DNA from: Alligator mississippiensis | Lineage: Eukaryota; Chordata; Crocodylia; Alligatoridae | Reading direction: 5' to 3' | Assembly: GCF_030867095.1 (NCBI RefSeq) | Contig: NC_081828.1 | Coordinates: 53,173,434-53,237,433, forward strand | Length of the DNA: 64,000 bases | Shown here: positions 46,391 to 56,366 of the stretch, piece after piece | Layout: every line of letters starts with the position of its first letter | Numbering within the stretch: the first letter of the stretch is position 1 | The notes under the pieces: model-generated | What the model was told of the DNA's origin: nothing | Seen by the model: the letters and a program-made list of their open reading frames with translations, nothing else | Database searches by the model: none | Translations under genes and position numbers: made by a program

Positions 46391-46598
46391 CAGGGGTTGG
46401 CAACCTATAGCCTGAAGGTTGGATTTGGCCTGTCAAGCGATTGTATCCAGCCTGGTAAGCAGGGACATTGGTGTCAGTTTGGCGACAGGATGGTGTTGAC
46501 AGGGAAATCAGAAGCCATACAATGGGGAGGAGGCCAGGATGTGGTGGCAGCAGTGGTGTCCTGCCTTTGGACCGAACTCCATTAATTCAGCCCACTGC
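46391..46598. mobile_element. hAT (Buster-like) MITE, about 208 bp, duplication tcctaaag/tcctaaaa
   Basis: The left end is caggggttggcaacctatag, the same opening type as the elements at 39.6 and 62.2 kb. The right end is tcagcccactg plus one base. The flanking 8-mers tcctaaag (46383-46390) and tcctaaaa (46599-46606) match at 7 of 8 positions. The terminal repeat at the right end is short. Confidence 0.65.
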
Positions 46599-46697
46599 TC
46601 CTAAAATGTTGCCTTTAGGGTAGCAAAGGATATAGGCAAAAAACATAGGGCCAGATACTATTCCACCTCTAAGCGGAATGAGATGCCCAAGTATGAC

Positions 46698-46864
46698 CCT
46701 ATTCCATCCTGCTTAAGTCCCTGAAAAAGCATGAATGTGGCTACTTCTGTAACACATCATCATCTCAGCCTAAAGACTAAACCACAAAACGCAACAGACA
46801 ATAGGAGGACCCATCTACCTTTTGTGTGAAATTTTTTTCAGGGATTCAAGCAGGGTGGAATAAG
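46698..46864. repeat. inverted repeat, arms about 31 bp
   Basis: ccctattccatcctgcttaa at the left is mirrored by the reverse complement of tcaagcagggtggaataag at the right (46834-46864); the arms agree at roughly 26 of 31 positions. The interior of about 105 bp is non-coding. It is probably a small MITE. Confidence 0.65.
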
Positions 46865-46906
46865 ATTGCACTTAGACATCTAATTCTACTTGGGTGACTA
46901 ACTAGT

Positions 46907-48744
46907 GGAATACAACCATACCCGCAGGGCTTATGTTTTCATACCCATTTTACACAGGTATGATTCCAATGATTGCAATAGCTCTCCTCCAGATTTAAGC
47001 ACTTTCGTGATTGAGAGGAGAATCAGGGCTAACATTTTCCCTGTTGCTCCTCTGCTAGATGCTGCCAGTTTATGCTCAGCTCCTGGCATTGACGGCTATC
47101 CCCTTTTATTTCTGGTACCTGTCAGGAATCCCGGGCTGCAAGCCATGGTAAAAAGCAGGGTGGCAGGCAAGCCCATGGACCTAGGTCTGGAAAGGGAGAA
47201 AGGAGTTTCTGAGCAGCCTTGTTCCTTGTCAGTTTCTCCACTGGATAATGACGTCAAAATGGGCAGCCCAGCTGGACATCATAAAGGATATCCCAATGGC
47301 CACTAAGAGGGAAACAGAAATCAAAGAGAGAGATCAGAGAAGATGTAGGAAAGATGATGCCTGCATGGAGAACTGACTACTAGTGCAGTAGCTCAGGCTT
47401 GGCTGAATTGGGGAGAAAGGCTCCTTTCATAAAAAGAGGAACAGATAGAGGGAAAGAAGGGCACGCATGCACTGTGTATAAATGAAGGCAGTCTCCCTCC
47501 TTGTGAATCCTATGCTAAGTAGCGGCCAGTGGGAAGCTTAATGCCACACCAAACCCAACCCTGCCTCGATGGAGCTATTTTGACGGGTCTTTCTGTCCCA
47601 AACATTATCCCATATCCGGGCTGGACATCCAGAGTGGAAGTAGTGCCAAGTTCTGGAGCCTCCAAAAGAACAAGGTTTTAGCAAATTGGCAATTCAGTTG
47701 ATGTAAGCCAGCAGCATTGCCATGGCAACTGCACTCTTCACTTCCTCCAGCAATGTTGCCTTCTGGTTGACCCTTTGAGTGAAAGCCAACCTGTGCTGTG
47801 AACTAGCATGGGTTTTAAAGGGAAGTGCACCTTGCTTGGGGCCAGCTGCTACATAGCAAAGGGAGAGAGCTCAGTTGCCTTGGGACAAACAAAATGGGAG
47901 CTGGCTAGGGGCAGTATTACTGTTCATTATCTGTATTACCATTGTATCCAGGAGTCCCCAGGACACATTGGGGGCTAAGCTAGGCTAGGCTCTGTGGGGG
48001 GTTTATGGTGTTGTATACACTGCACGTGATGTTACCATATCCATTTCAGACAGGCATTCCCTAAATGCTGCATTGTCTTAAAAAAAAACATTTTTGCAGT
48101 GGTTCAAGTAGCAGTGCTCTGTGAAGTCCCTTTCCTGCAGTTAGAAGGAGTTCAGTGGTGTTCACTCAGGACATCAAGCTGCTTTTCTCCATCCAGGTCT
48201 GTGTACCGCATGCCCCTCTGTGTCACCTGATCATTGTGCCTTCCGGCTGACTAGCAGTCACTCATTGCCGTGCTGGGACTGGGTCCAGTAATGTGTTGAA
48301 TACTCCAGCTTTGGGAAGGGAAGGGATGATCTTACAGAGGCCTGCTAGGATTGTAGGAGGTCCTGACACCACTCCTTGGGGAAGTTTTTGACAAACAGGC
48401 CCTCTCCAACTGGCACACTCCGATATCTAGCCTAAGAATGAATGCTGCTCTGCTTGCGGAAGATGCAAACAAGATTAACAGAATTCTGAATGCAATGGAT
48501 GTGTTTGAAAACAGAAGCTCATTTTGCACAAATGAGGCTTCTGGGCATGTACCAGGCTTCAGCTGCTCATCAAGATCTTGAAGACCTGGAGCATTTAAGT
48601 GTCTTCACCATCTGTCCGTTGTCTAATGGTTCTCTTAAAACAACACTGTTGTCATTCTCCTTGGGGCATCTTTGCTGTGTGTTTATCATACAAAAAACCA
48701 AACAGCTGATAGTGCTGCTCAGGTTGTAGAAATCTTTATTAGCA
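46907..48744. other. intergenic, nothing recognised
   Basis: No gene found. The 133-codon frame from 46905 has no motif. Confidence 0.5.
48733..48738 (-). terminator. poly(A) signal AATAAA, 3' of transposase relic
   Basis: The + strand tttatt reads AATAAA on the minus strand, just beyond the end of the transposase relic. It is plausibly that gene's original 3' end signal. Confidence 0.4.
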
Positions 48745-49680
48745 TGACTGCAGGGCAGCATCAAAAAGCGACTTTATAGTTCTCTTCTGGACTCGTTAAA
48801 GGTTCATTGCCGGGTCCATAATCAAAGATTCTCTTTCTGGTTTGTAGTCTTAAATTGTTCTTCTTTTGGTTAACAAGCTTCAGTTTCCAGCTCAACAGCC
48901 AGTTTCTTAGCACCAGTCAGAACACTTGCGAAGCTCTTATCGCAATGGTAGTTTACCAGAAAATCCATTGAAGCTTTTAGCTGATGCATAATTTGTTCAA
49001 TATCCACTTCAGCTTCTTGAACCGTTCTACTTACAATGTTGACTTCCTAAAGTGTGCCACTACACGAGAGTTTATAGCTGCAGGTTCTGTGAGTCAACAT
49101 TTTGCCTTGCTTCAGGTTTTGGCCTTGCTGTAAGTTCCTGTAGGTTTCAGTCACTGTTAATTGAAAAATTCTGAAACTTGGTAACAAAATACACAGAGCT
49201 CATAAAAGTGACTTTCCAGTCACATTTGTGGAACAGTTTTGCCACATGTTGGTGCATTGTATCCCACTTCTCTGGTGAGACCACAAAAACCTTTAAGCAC
49301 TTTGAACAAATATTGAAAACTACTACAGCATCAATACACCAACTAATAGCGTCACTAAGGACAAGATTCAAAGCATGACACAGGACAAAAACTGCTCTCT
49401 TGTTATAGTCCCAAGCTCCTGCTCAAAATAGGTTCATTACCGCTTACATTAACCTGAAAAAGGTCTATCTAAACTGTACTTAAAAACTTAAATTGACAAA
49501 GACTCCACAGCCTCTTTAGGGAATAGTGCTGACAGTTTTCAAGGTAGAAATACTTTCCTTCTTGATCCTGTTTTTGACTATTTGAAAAATTTCATTTTGA
49601 AACTTTTTGCCAAGGCAATGGTCACAAATTTCTCTTGAAGTTCATTGGAAATGTTCTTTCACTCTAAGGCCATATTTGCT
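48745..49680 (-). pseudogene. hAT-type transposase relic (ZMYM1-like/DUF4371 class)
   Basis: Read on the minus strand, the region preserves the diagnostic FVLCHALNLVLSDA segment (about 49345-49385). It is followed by an Asp/Ala/Val-rich helix, then VFVVSPEKWD, as in the catalytic-core and RW-linker area of hAT and ZMYM-like transposases. Upstream there is ELQEKFVTIAL, and downstream a helix-rich part (EAEVDIEQIMHQLKAS, 48975-49030) ends close to the poly(A) signal at 48733. Many stops and frameshifts, and an apparent deletion between the N-terminal and catalytic parts, make it dead. A retrocopy of a domesticated ZMYM-type gene is the alternative. Confidence 0.65.
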
Positions 49681-49813
49681 AAGAAAACCCACACATTTTA
49701 AACATCTCTCCTTGTGGAAGGAATAGAGCTTAACTGTTGAAACCTCATGGGGGAATGTGTTCTAGTCTATGAGCAAATCAAAATGGCTAGCCAACTTTTT
49801 ATCAGAGAACAAG

Positions 49814-50402
49814 CCAGGCAAGGTTCATTGTGTAGATGTGATATCTTTTATTGACCAACTGAGTAGTGGGGAAAAAGTTCTTTGCAAGCTTTCGGATGCA
49901 ATCACCCTTCTCCAGGCACGTGGAGTCTCCGCTGTTCAGAGATCTCCAAGGAATAAAGAAAGCTAAAAGTGTGACAGGATGTCAATGAAAATGTAAATAG
50001 GTGGAAATTTTATTCCTTGGAGATCTCAGAACAGCAGAGACTCCCTATGCCTGAAGAAGGGTGATTGCACCTGAAAGCTTGCAAAGAACTTTTTTCCAAT
50101 TATTCAGTTGGTCTAATACAGTGGCTCCCAATCTCAAGTCGCAACCCAAATCAGGGTCAAGGGGGTCTGCCCCTTGCTCTGCCCTTCATGCCTCTGGGGC
50201 TCTCCCGACACATGGTCCGTGCTGCTCTCGCTGCTGCTGCCCCCTGAGATCCCGAACCGGCCCGGGCTCTGCTGGCAGTGCCTTGCATGAGCGAGTCAGC
50301 AGCAGGGGCAGGGATCACGACCCGGATTTAGGGTTGCAGCAAATAAAGGTTGGGAGCCACTGGTCTAATAAAAGATATCACATCTACCCAAAAAGCCTTG
50401 CC
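49814..50402. mobile_element. fold-back repeat, ~145-bp arms, interrupted by a MITE
   Basis: The left arm 49814-49957 runs through tgatatcttttattgacc, ttctttgcaagctttcgg and gcaatcacccttctccagg to ccaaggaataaa. Its reverse complement returns at 50008-50118 and continues at 50371-50402 once the MITE 50119-50362 is removed. The loop is about 50 bp. The wording (gatatcttttatt, caagctttc, cacccttcttcagg) belongs to an interspersed repeat common in turtle and crocodilian DNA, whose name I do not assign. Partial copies occur at 31.5, 51.9 and 60.2 kb. Confidence 0.85.
50119..50362. mobile_element. hAT (Buster-like) MITE inside the fold-back repeat, 244 bp
   Basis: The left end cagtggctcccaatct is mirrored by aggttgggagccactg. 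Exact 8-mers gtctaata lie at 50111-50118 and 50363-50370. Deleting the element plus one 8-mer restores the right arm of the fold-back repeat, which confirms the insertion. Confidence 0.95.
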
Positions 50403-50440
50403 TACCTATCTCCCTAGACCAATATGGCTACAACCAAAAA
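50403..50440 (-). repeat. outer end of the gatatcttttatt repeat
   Basis: ctatctccctagaccaatat then ggctacaacc is the reversed outer end of the interspersed repeat. It is also seen at 51846 (ttgtagccatgatggtcc) and at 60298 (accaacacggctacaatc). Confidence 0.6.
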
Positions 50441-50784
50441 CCCAACATCAGAGAACAACACACTTGGTGCTGGTTTTCTTTACCAATCATATGATCTTAC
50501 TTCAGTCTCATTCTGGAGTCTCTTCACCTGTGGGGGCTACTCATATAGTCTGCTGATTTCTCATGTTTTGCTAGGCTATATAACATGCTTTTTCCAGTCT
50601 CAAGCTTGGAAATACAAAAGCCCCAAAGTTAAACACCTTGTAGCACAAGCAATAAACAGAATGAATGGAAGCAGAATAGGGAAGCCACGCTAGCTTTATG
50701 CACTCTGTACTGGCAGCACGCTAGCTTGAAAAAGTTCAGAATCAGGCCTATAATTCACATAAAACACATTGACCACATTCAGAT

Positions 50785-51345
50785 CATAGTTTCATAGTTG
50801 GTAGGGTCGGAAGGAACTTGAGCAGATCATCAAGTCCGACCCCCCGCCATGGCAGAAAAGAGTATTGGGGTCAAATGACCCTGGCAAGGTGTTCATCCAG
50901 CCTCCTTTTAAAGACCCCCAGGGTAGGAGCCAGCACCACTTCACTTGGAAGTTGGTTCCAGGTCCTAGCCGCCCTGACAGTGAAGTAGCACCTCCTGATG
51001 TCTAGTCTGAATCTACCTTCTGCCAGCTTGTGACCATTATTTCTTGTCACTCCTGGTGGTGCTCGGGGGAACAGGGACTCCAATGCCTGCTGATCCCCTC
51101 TGACTAGTTTGTAAAAGGCCACTAGATCCCCCCTCAGCCTTTTCTTGTGGAGGCTGAACAGGTTTAGGTCCCTTAGCCTCCCCTCGTAGGGCCTGCCTTG
51201 CTGCCCCCGATCATGCGAATGGCCCTCCTCTGGACCCTCTCCATGTTGTCCACATCCCTTCTGAAGTGCGGCGCCCAGAACTGGACACATTACTCCAACT
51301 GTGGCCTGACCAGTGCTGCATAGAGGGAGAGGATTCACCTCTTTG
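50785..51345 (-). mobile_element. CR1 LINE 3' fragment, 560 bp
   Basis: The 3' end at 50785 has catagtttcatagttgg and the reversed CR1 3'UTR. The minus-strand frame 51343-50871 holds the C-terminal ORF2 part, with NLFSLHKKRLRGDLVAFYKL and an end like FKRRLDEHLARVI. The fragment is 5'-truncated near 51345. It retains only about 155 C-terminal codons and no reverse transcriptase motif. Confidence 0.9.
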
Positions 51346-51840
51346 GACCTGCTTGAGACTATCATCATCATTTTCACTGTTGTTATTATACTATTGTTAT
51401 CAAACATTTATATTGGTGCTGAATGAATACATAACAAATGACAGTCCCTATCAGTCTGTTCAGCATAAGCAAGAGCAGTTGAAGGCAGTTTTAACTGCTT
51501 GTTTCCCCAAAGGGCTGTTTTGGCAGCTAGGTAACATCATGTTGCTGAGAACCTTGGACACTTTTTTTTTTTTTTTTTAAAGATCCCTTTAAGTTTGTCA
51601 CACAATATTAGCACCGGTAGGTGTGGAAACACGCAGTCATGATTCATATGATAAATCCAGAGATTTCAAATAGGAATCCATGGTGTCGTAAACATTCTGA
51701 CCTGCTGTCGTCTTTCTGTGCTCTTTGCAACAGAAGAATTGCTATATTACTATGAAAGCTAAGAGCTGACATTTTTTGAGAAGTGCCTTGAGTCTAATGA
51801 GGTTGAGAACCACTGCAGTAGAGGGTGGTAGTGCTGAAGT
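51346..51840. other. intergenic, poly-T run; half of a hAT-like end at 51801-51815
   Basis: A run of T lies at about 51562-51579. ggttgagaaccactg at 51801-51815 looks like the right end of a hAT element, and the next 8 bases cagtagag have central TA. No matching left end was found upstream. Otherwise nothing recognised. Confidence 0.45.
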
Positions 51841-51945
51841 AATGTTGTAGCCATGATGGTCCAGAAAATATGCAAGAGGCAAGAATATTTGTGGGTGACA
51901 TCATTTACTGGACTTAGATAAGCTTTGGGAGAGACTTAGAGATGC
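51841..51945 (+). repeat. partial copy of the gatatcttttatt interspersed repeat
   Basis: ttgtagccatgatggtccag then agaggcaagaatatttgtgg and gtgacatcatttactggact correspond, with changes, to the reverse of the repeat end at 50371-50438. Confidence 0.6.
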
Positions 51946-52197
51946 TTTTAAATGCCAGGCATTTTTCTGCAGACCTGTTTTTCCCCTCATTTTCTAGTCT
52001 TCTTTAAGAAGGCTGCTTTTATTTTTAAAACACATCTTAGGCAATTAATGAAGGTATACCTATTATGGCACAGCTACATCTGGCCTGTTTCCACCAGGCC
52101 TGTCTTAAATTGCAGATTTTATCATTCGCTTAACCTGGCAGGTGGCTTAATTTAAACAAGCTGTTGACATGGTATTACATGCCTCTTGCTTACAAAG

Positions 52198-52288
52198 CAG
52201 TATTGCCAACTCTCATGATTTTTGGCTAAGTTTTTCACATTCCCAAAGCATAGACTAATGCCAAAAATCATGAGAGTTGGCAACACTG
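52198..52288. mobile_element. 91-bp palindromic mini-element
   Basis: Arms of 30 bp (52198-52227 and 52259-52288) are reverse complements at 28 of 30 positions: cagtattgccaactctcatg at the left, catgagagttggcaacactg at the right. A 31-bp spacer separates them. No target duplication was found. It could form a strong hairpin. Confidence 0.8.
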
Positions 52289-52727
52289 AGATTCACAGTG
52301 TAATTCCTTAGAGTCTTAAAATGGGTTCAGCTCTACTGTTTAGCTGTGCTCCTACATCTTTGCCTAGGCCTTTAAAAGTGGCCACAGCTGGAAACAAAGG
52401 CTAAACCCAAACTGAGCAAGTTAGGAAGATCCTGTATCACTTTCAAAAGAAAGCCATGATGGACAGTAATAGCTGAACCTAATAAGCAGCAGCATTTTTG
52501 GCTTGAGAAAACACCCACCATTTGGAGGATTCTCTGAATATTTCATGTTCACAGAAAATCTCATGGGAACAACCTGTAGATTCCCAGTAGTATCTGCATC
52601 CAAAAATGCTATGCCAATAGGAACTCATGGCTTTCTTGTGTTTCTGCTTCCTGTTCTTGAGAGCACAAGTTAGTGCAAAGGGGTACAGAGACGATAAATC
52701 AATTTTGAAAGTACATCTTTAAGAAGT

Positions 52728-52850
52728 AAGACGGTCTTGTGGTTAAATACCTAGGCTCAGAGTCAGGACACCTGGGTACTGTTTCCAGTTGTACAACAGG
52801 CTCTTTGTGTGAGGTTGGACAAGTCATTTGATCTCTGTGCTACAGTTCCC
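52728..52850 (+). mobile_element. MIR-like SINE
   Basis: tcttgtggttaaatacctag (A-box side), gagtcaggacacctgggtac, gaggttggacaagtcatttg, then atctctgtgctacagttccc. This is the order and spacing of a MIR element, including the conserved core and the cagttccc end. Confidence 0.75.
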
Positions 52851-52854
52851 TGGG

Positions 52855-53352
52855 TGCATCTACACATTTGTTAATGTACCTCAGATAATGCACATTTAGT
52901 TTAGTGCTTGCTTAATAAAGTACTAACTAAATGCACAGTAACTAGAGTTACTGAGCAGTAGCCATGAACGTCGTGGGCCTCCCAAGGCTGGGGGGCATGG
53001 CGACCACCTGCAGGCAGCAGTGAGCAGGGAGCTTCCACAGGCAGCCACAGCTGTGTTTGCAGAGGGGGCAGGCTGAGCAGGGAGCTCCCACAGGCAGCCA
53101 TGGCAGTGTCAGCAGGGGTGGGGTGGCAAATGGTGACTGCCCACAGGCATCGCCAACAGCATTGGTGGCGGCCAATCTCAGGGGGTGGACATGCACCCAT
53201 GCATACCCCCTATGCATTGCCAATGGCAGTAGCGCAGTGCAGTTATTTTATGATGCTCACTGCACATTAGCTTAATAACACTTGCAGTAGGCTATTAGCA
53301 TGGTTTTTAACCATCATGCTGCTGCACAGTGTTATTAGGCTAATGTGCAGTG
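52855..53352. mobile_element. palindrome-ended 500-bp element (gggtgcatctacaca family)
   Basis: It begins gggtgcatctacacattt, the same opening as copy A at 41596. Near its left end is an imperfect hairpin (about 52891-52936). It ends in a strong hairpin (53258-53352). The centre has two imperfect repeats of tgagcagggagct (53021 and 53074). It is non-coding. Confidence 0.55.
53258..53352. repeat. hairpin, 24-bp arms
   Basis: cactgcacattagcttaata (start of left arm, 53258-53281) and the right arm 53329-53352 are reverse complements at 23 of 24 positions. Inner partial pairing continues (gcatggtt with aaccatcatgc). Confidence 0.88.
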
Positions 53353-53780
53353 CTGTCTAAAATGTGGATAATAAACCTTCCTTCCTCCCACCCTTTGGAC
53401 TGGATGCTCTCTGGGGCAGGAACTGAACATGTTGATGGGACACCAGTCTCAGTGGTGTCCTCTAAGAAACACAATAGTATAAAGAACAAAAAAAAAAAGT
53501 AGTAGTCAAACTTTTTCCAGGAGATTTGATCTGTCTGTGATGGATCATTTGAGCTTTCATTGTATCTCAGTTTGCCCCAGAGTGCCTTGGCTTCTTTATT
53601 TACCAAAAAGTGAAGTTAGTTTGAAATGCATTTCCATTTCCTGGGTCTTTTCCTTTTAGCCATCTTCCAGCTGAAGAGTTGCATAGTAGCCGCTTTTATG
53701 TCCTGAAGTCCTTTTCTGGAATCAATTCTTTATGTCTTTTTAGTGGTGTGCCAAGTGCTTTGGAATTATTTCAAGTTAAA
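53353..53780. other. intergenic, nothing recognised
   Basis: A short A run lies at about 53489-53499. No gene or named repeat. Confidence 0.5.
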
Positions 53781-53832
53781 GGAATAAAAGTCTAGTCTCT
53801 TTCTATGGAATAAAAGTCTAGTCTCTTTCCAT
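53781..53832 (+). repeat. 26-bp tandem duplication at the CR1 5' junction
   Basis: ggaataaaagtctagtctct with the following six bases occurs twice (53781-53806 and 53807-53832) with one difference. The second copy abuts the point where CR1 similarity begins. Confidence 0.9.
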
Positions 53833-55028
53833 GACCAGGTTACGAAACGCCTGGACACAGGAGGAGGGGTGGATGTTGTATACTTAGACTTCAGGAAGGC
53901 CTTCGATACGGTATCCCACCCCATACTGGTGAACAAGTTAAGAGGCTGTGATGTGGATGACTGCACAGTCCGGTGGGTGGCGAATTGGCTAGAGGGTCGC
54001 ACCCAAAGAGTCGTGGTAGATGGGTCGGTCTCAACCTGGAAGGGTGTGGGCAGTGGGGTCCCGCAGGGCTCGGTCCTTGGACCGATACTCTTTAATGTCT
54101 TCATCAGTGACTTGGACGAGGGAGTCAAATGTACTCTGTCCAAGTTTGCAGATGACACAAAGCTATGGGGAGAAGTGGACATGCCGGAGGGCAGGGAACA
54201 GCTGCAGGCAGACCTGGATAGGTTGGACAAGTGGGCAGAAAACAACAGGATGCAGTTCAACAAGGAGTAATGCAAAGTGCTGCACCTAGGGAGGAAAAAT
54301 GTCCAGCACGCCTACAGCCTAGGGAATGACCTGCTGGGTGGCACAGAGGTGGAAAGGGATCTTGGAGTCCTAGTGGACTCCAAGATGAACATGAGTCGGC
54401 AGTGTGACGAAGCCATCAGGAAAGCCAATGGCACTTTATCGTGCATCAGCAGATGCATGACGAATAGGTCCAAGGAGGTGATACTTCCCCTCTATCGGGC
54501 ACTGGTCAGACCACAGTTGGAGTACTGCGTGCAATTCTGGGCGCCACACTTCAAAAAGGATGCGGATAACCTGGAGAGGGTCCAGAGAAGGGCAACTCGT
54601 ATGGTCAAGGGCCTGCAGACCAAGCCCTATGAGGAGAGAGTAGAGAAACCGGACCTTTTCAGCCTCCGCAAGAGAAGGTTGAGAGGCGACCTTGTGGCTG
54701 CCTATAAGTTCATCACGGGGGCACAGAAGGGAATTGGTGAGTATTTATTCACCAAGGCGCCCCCGGGGGTTACAAGAAACAATGGCCACAAGCTAGCAGA
54801 GAGCAGATTTAGACTGGACATCAGGAAGAACTTCTTCACAGTTCGAGTGGCCAAGGTCTGGAACAGGCTCCCAAGGGAGGTGGTACTCTCCCCTACCCTG
54901 GGGGTCTTCAAGAGGAGGTTAGATGAGTATCTAGCTGGGGTCATCTAGACCCAGCACTCTTTCCTGCTTATGCAGGGGGTCGGACTTGATGATCTATTGA
55001 GGTCCCTTCCGACCCTAACATCTATGAA
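53830..55028 (+). mobile_element. CR1 LINE, 5'-truncated, best-preserved copy
   Basis: A 1.2-kb CR1 copy that enters ORF2 at DQVTK and runs through the reverse transcriptase and C-terminal domain. The 3'UTR (agggggtcggacttgatgat) follows and it ends at tctatgaa near 55028. It is very similar to 3280-4490, but with fewer breaks. The 5' edge is joined to a 26-bp tandem duplication. Confidence 0.95.
53833..54948 (+). pseudogene. CR1 ORF2 C-terminal half, open except for one stop codon
   Basis: One frame runs from 53833 to the natural stop at 54946-54948, interrupted only by TAA at 54268-54270. The copy at 3.7 kb has a Lys codon at the same place, so this is a single substitution. It carries [21 protein letters not shown] near 54055-54085, the catalytic FADD at 54145-54156 and RPQLEYCVQFWAPHF near 54510. 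The end is FKRRLDEYLAGVI, the expected C-terminus. This was probably one of the youngest CR1 insertions here. It lacks the endonuclease and so was dead on arrival. Confidence 0.92.
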
Positions 55029-56268
55029 AACAAGGAGCAGGCAGCTGGACAGTCACTGAAAAGGAGCTAGCAGCAGAGATGAGTAGCCCAGACATGCCAG
55101 AAAGAGAAATCCAGCTATCATGGCTTTGACAAGTTGAACACTCAGTAAGTTGCAAACTCCAGCTACCAGGGTCCTAATGTTCCTTCAGCTCTTGCTTTTA
55201 GAAAGGCCTTTGTCTTGCTCAGACTTATAAGGAACTGGTTTAAAGTCTCCAAAGCCTCCCTTTGCATCATCATCCTAGGAAGAGCGTTATACAATGTGTG
55301 CATACAGACCATATGGAATTGGGAAAAGGAGATCTGATCATGCCTCTGCCATCCAACTTGGGAAAAAGTGATCAGAATATGGATGTCAGAACAATCCAAT
55401 TTGCCTGGAAATTGCTATAAAGAATCTTATATCAAATCTAATATAGACCATCAGCTAAACCAAGCTCAGCTTAGCATATCAATAAAGAAAGGACTCCACA
55501 GACTGTGACAGACAAGTTGCACAAGGGAATTATAAAGCAGGAAATGTTCAAAGGGACATGTGGTATCTACTGTTTGGTTTTTGCACTGAATTTTCATTTA
55601 AATTCCTCTTATTTTTCAGAGTTTCTCAGAACTTGGACAAAATAATTTCTGTCTTTTCTGCCCATGATTCTTTAGGTAACAGTAGCTGATATGCCTATGT
55701 TGCTTGTCTTCCTCCCTGGGGACTAGCCTCATAACTGATGCTAGAAGCATCGTATGGAGTAATGTTTGTTCATTAGCTGCTTTCTGAAGTGGAGCAAATT
55801 CATGTTGTTTTGAATGTGCCACACAAAAATGGCAGCTTTGGAATCTGGGGCAGGGGGTGCTTTTCAACACAGTGTTGGATTTATTAAACCACATTTTTGG
55901 AAATATTTAGAATCCAGAGGACCTGTCTTGTCAGACTGAGACCATTTAAGGTAGGTCATATTTTTACCTCACCCAGTAGACACTACTATAGCATTGTCTT
56001 TTAGTATTGGTTTGTTTCTACCTTGCATCCTTCTCCCACATCATAATTCAAAACCACAACTGCATGACATAGGAACAACACGCATTACTCCAGGGTTTCT
56101 GTGTCCCAGTCTCTGATCTCCCTTTACACTCCAGGCTGCATACTCAGCTAAATGGAGTCCTTCCAGATCCTGGAAATCAGAAAAGGAATAAAGAGGAAAA
56201 CAAAAGAAACTTTGAGAGCTGTCCTGCTAGTCACTGCTCAAATTATGGGGTAGACTAGAGTACAAATG
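55029..56268. other. intergenic, nothing recognised
   Basis: No gene or named repeat found in this stretch. Confidence 0.5.
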
Positions 56269-56366
56269 ATGATGCAGCTGATGAAGTGAGCTTTAGCTCA
56301 CAAAAGTTTGTGCTATCTATCTTGCTCCCAAAAGTTTGTTCGTTCGATCTAGTTTAGACTATAAGG
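56269..56366 (+). repeat. interspersed repeat with gaagtgagctttagctcac core
   Basis: gctgatgaagtgagctttag then ctcacaaaagtttgtgctat resembles a repeat common in reptile DNA (gatgaagtgagctgtagctc type). Its centre is nearly palindromic. The family name is not assigned. Confidence 0.55.

Noticed and set aside
53766-54275. 169-codon minus-strand frame
   Set aside because: This is an antisense shadow of CR1 ORF2 at 53.8-54.3 kb.
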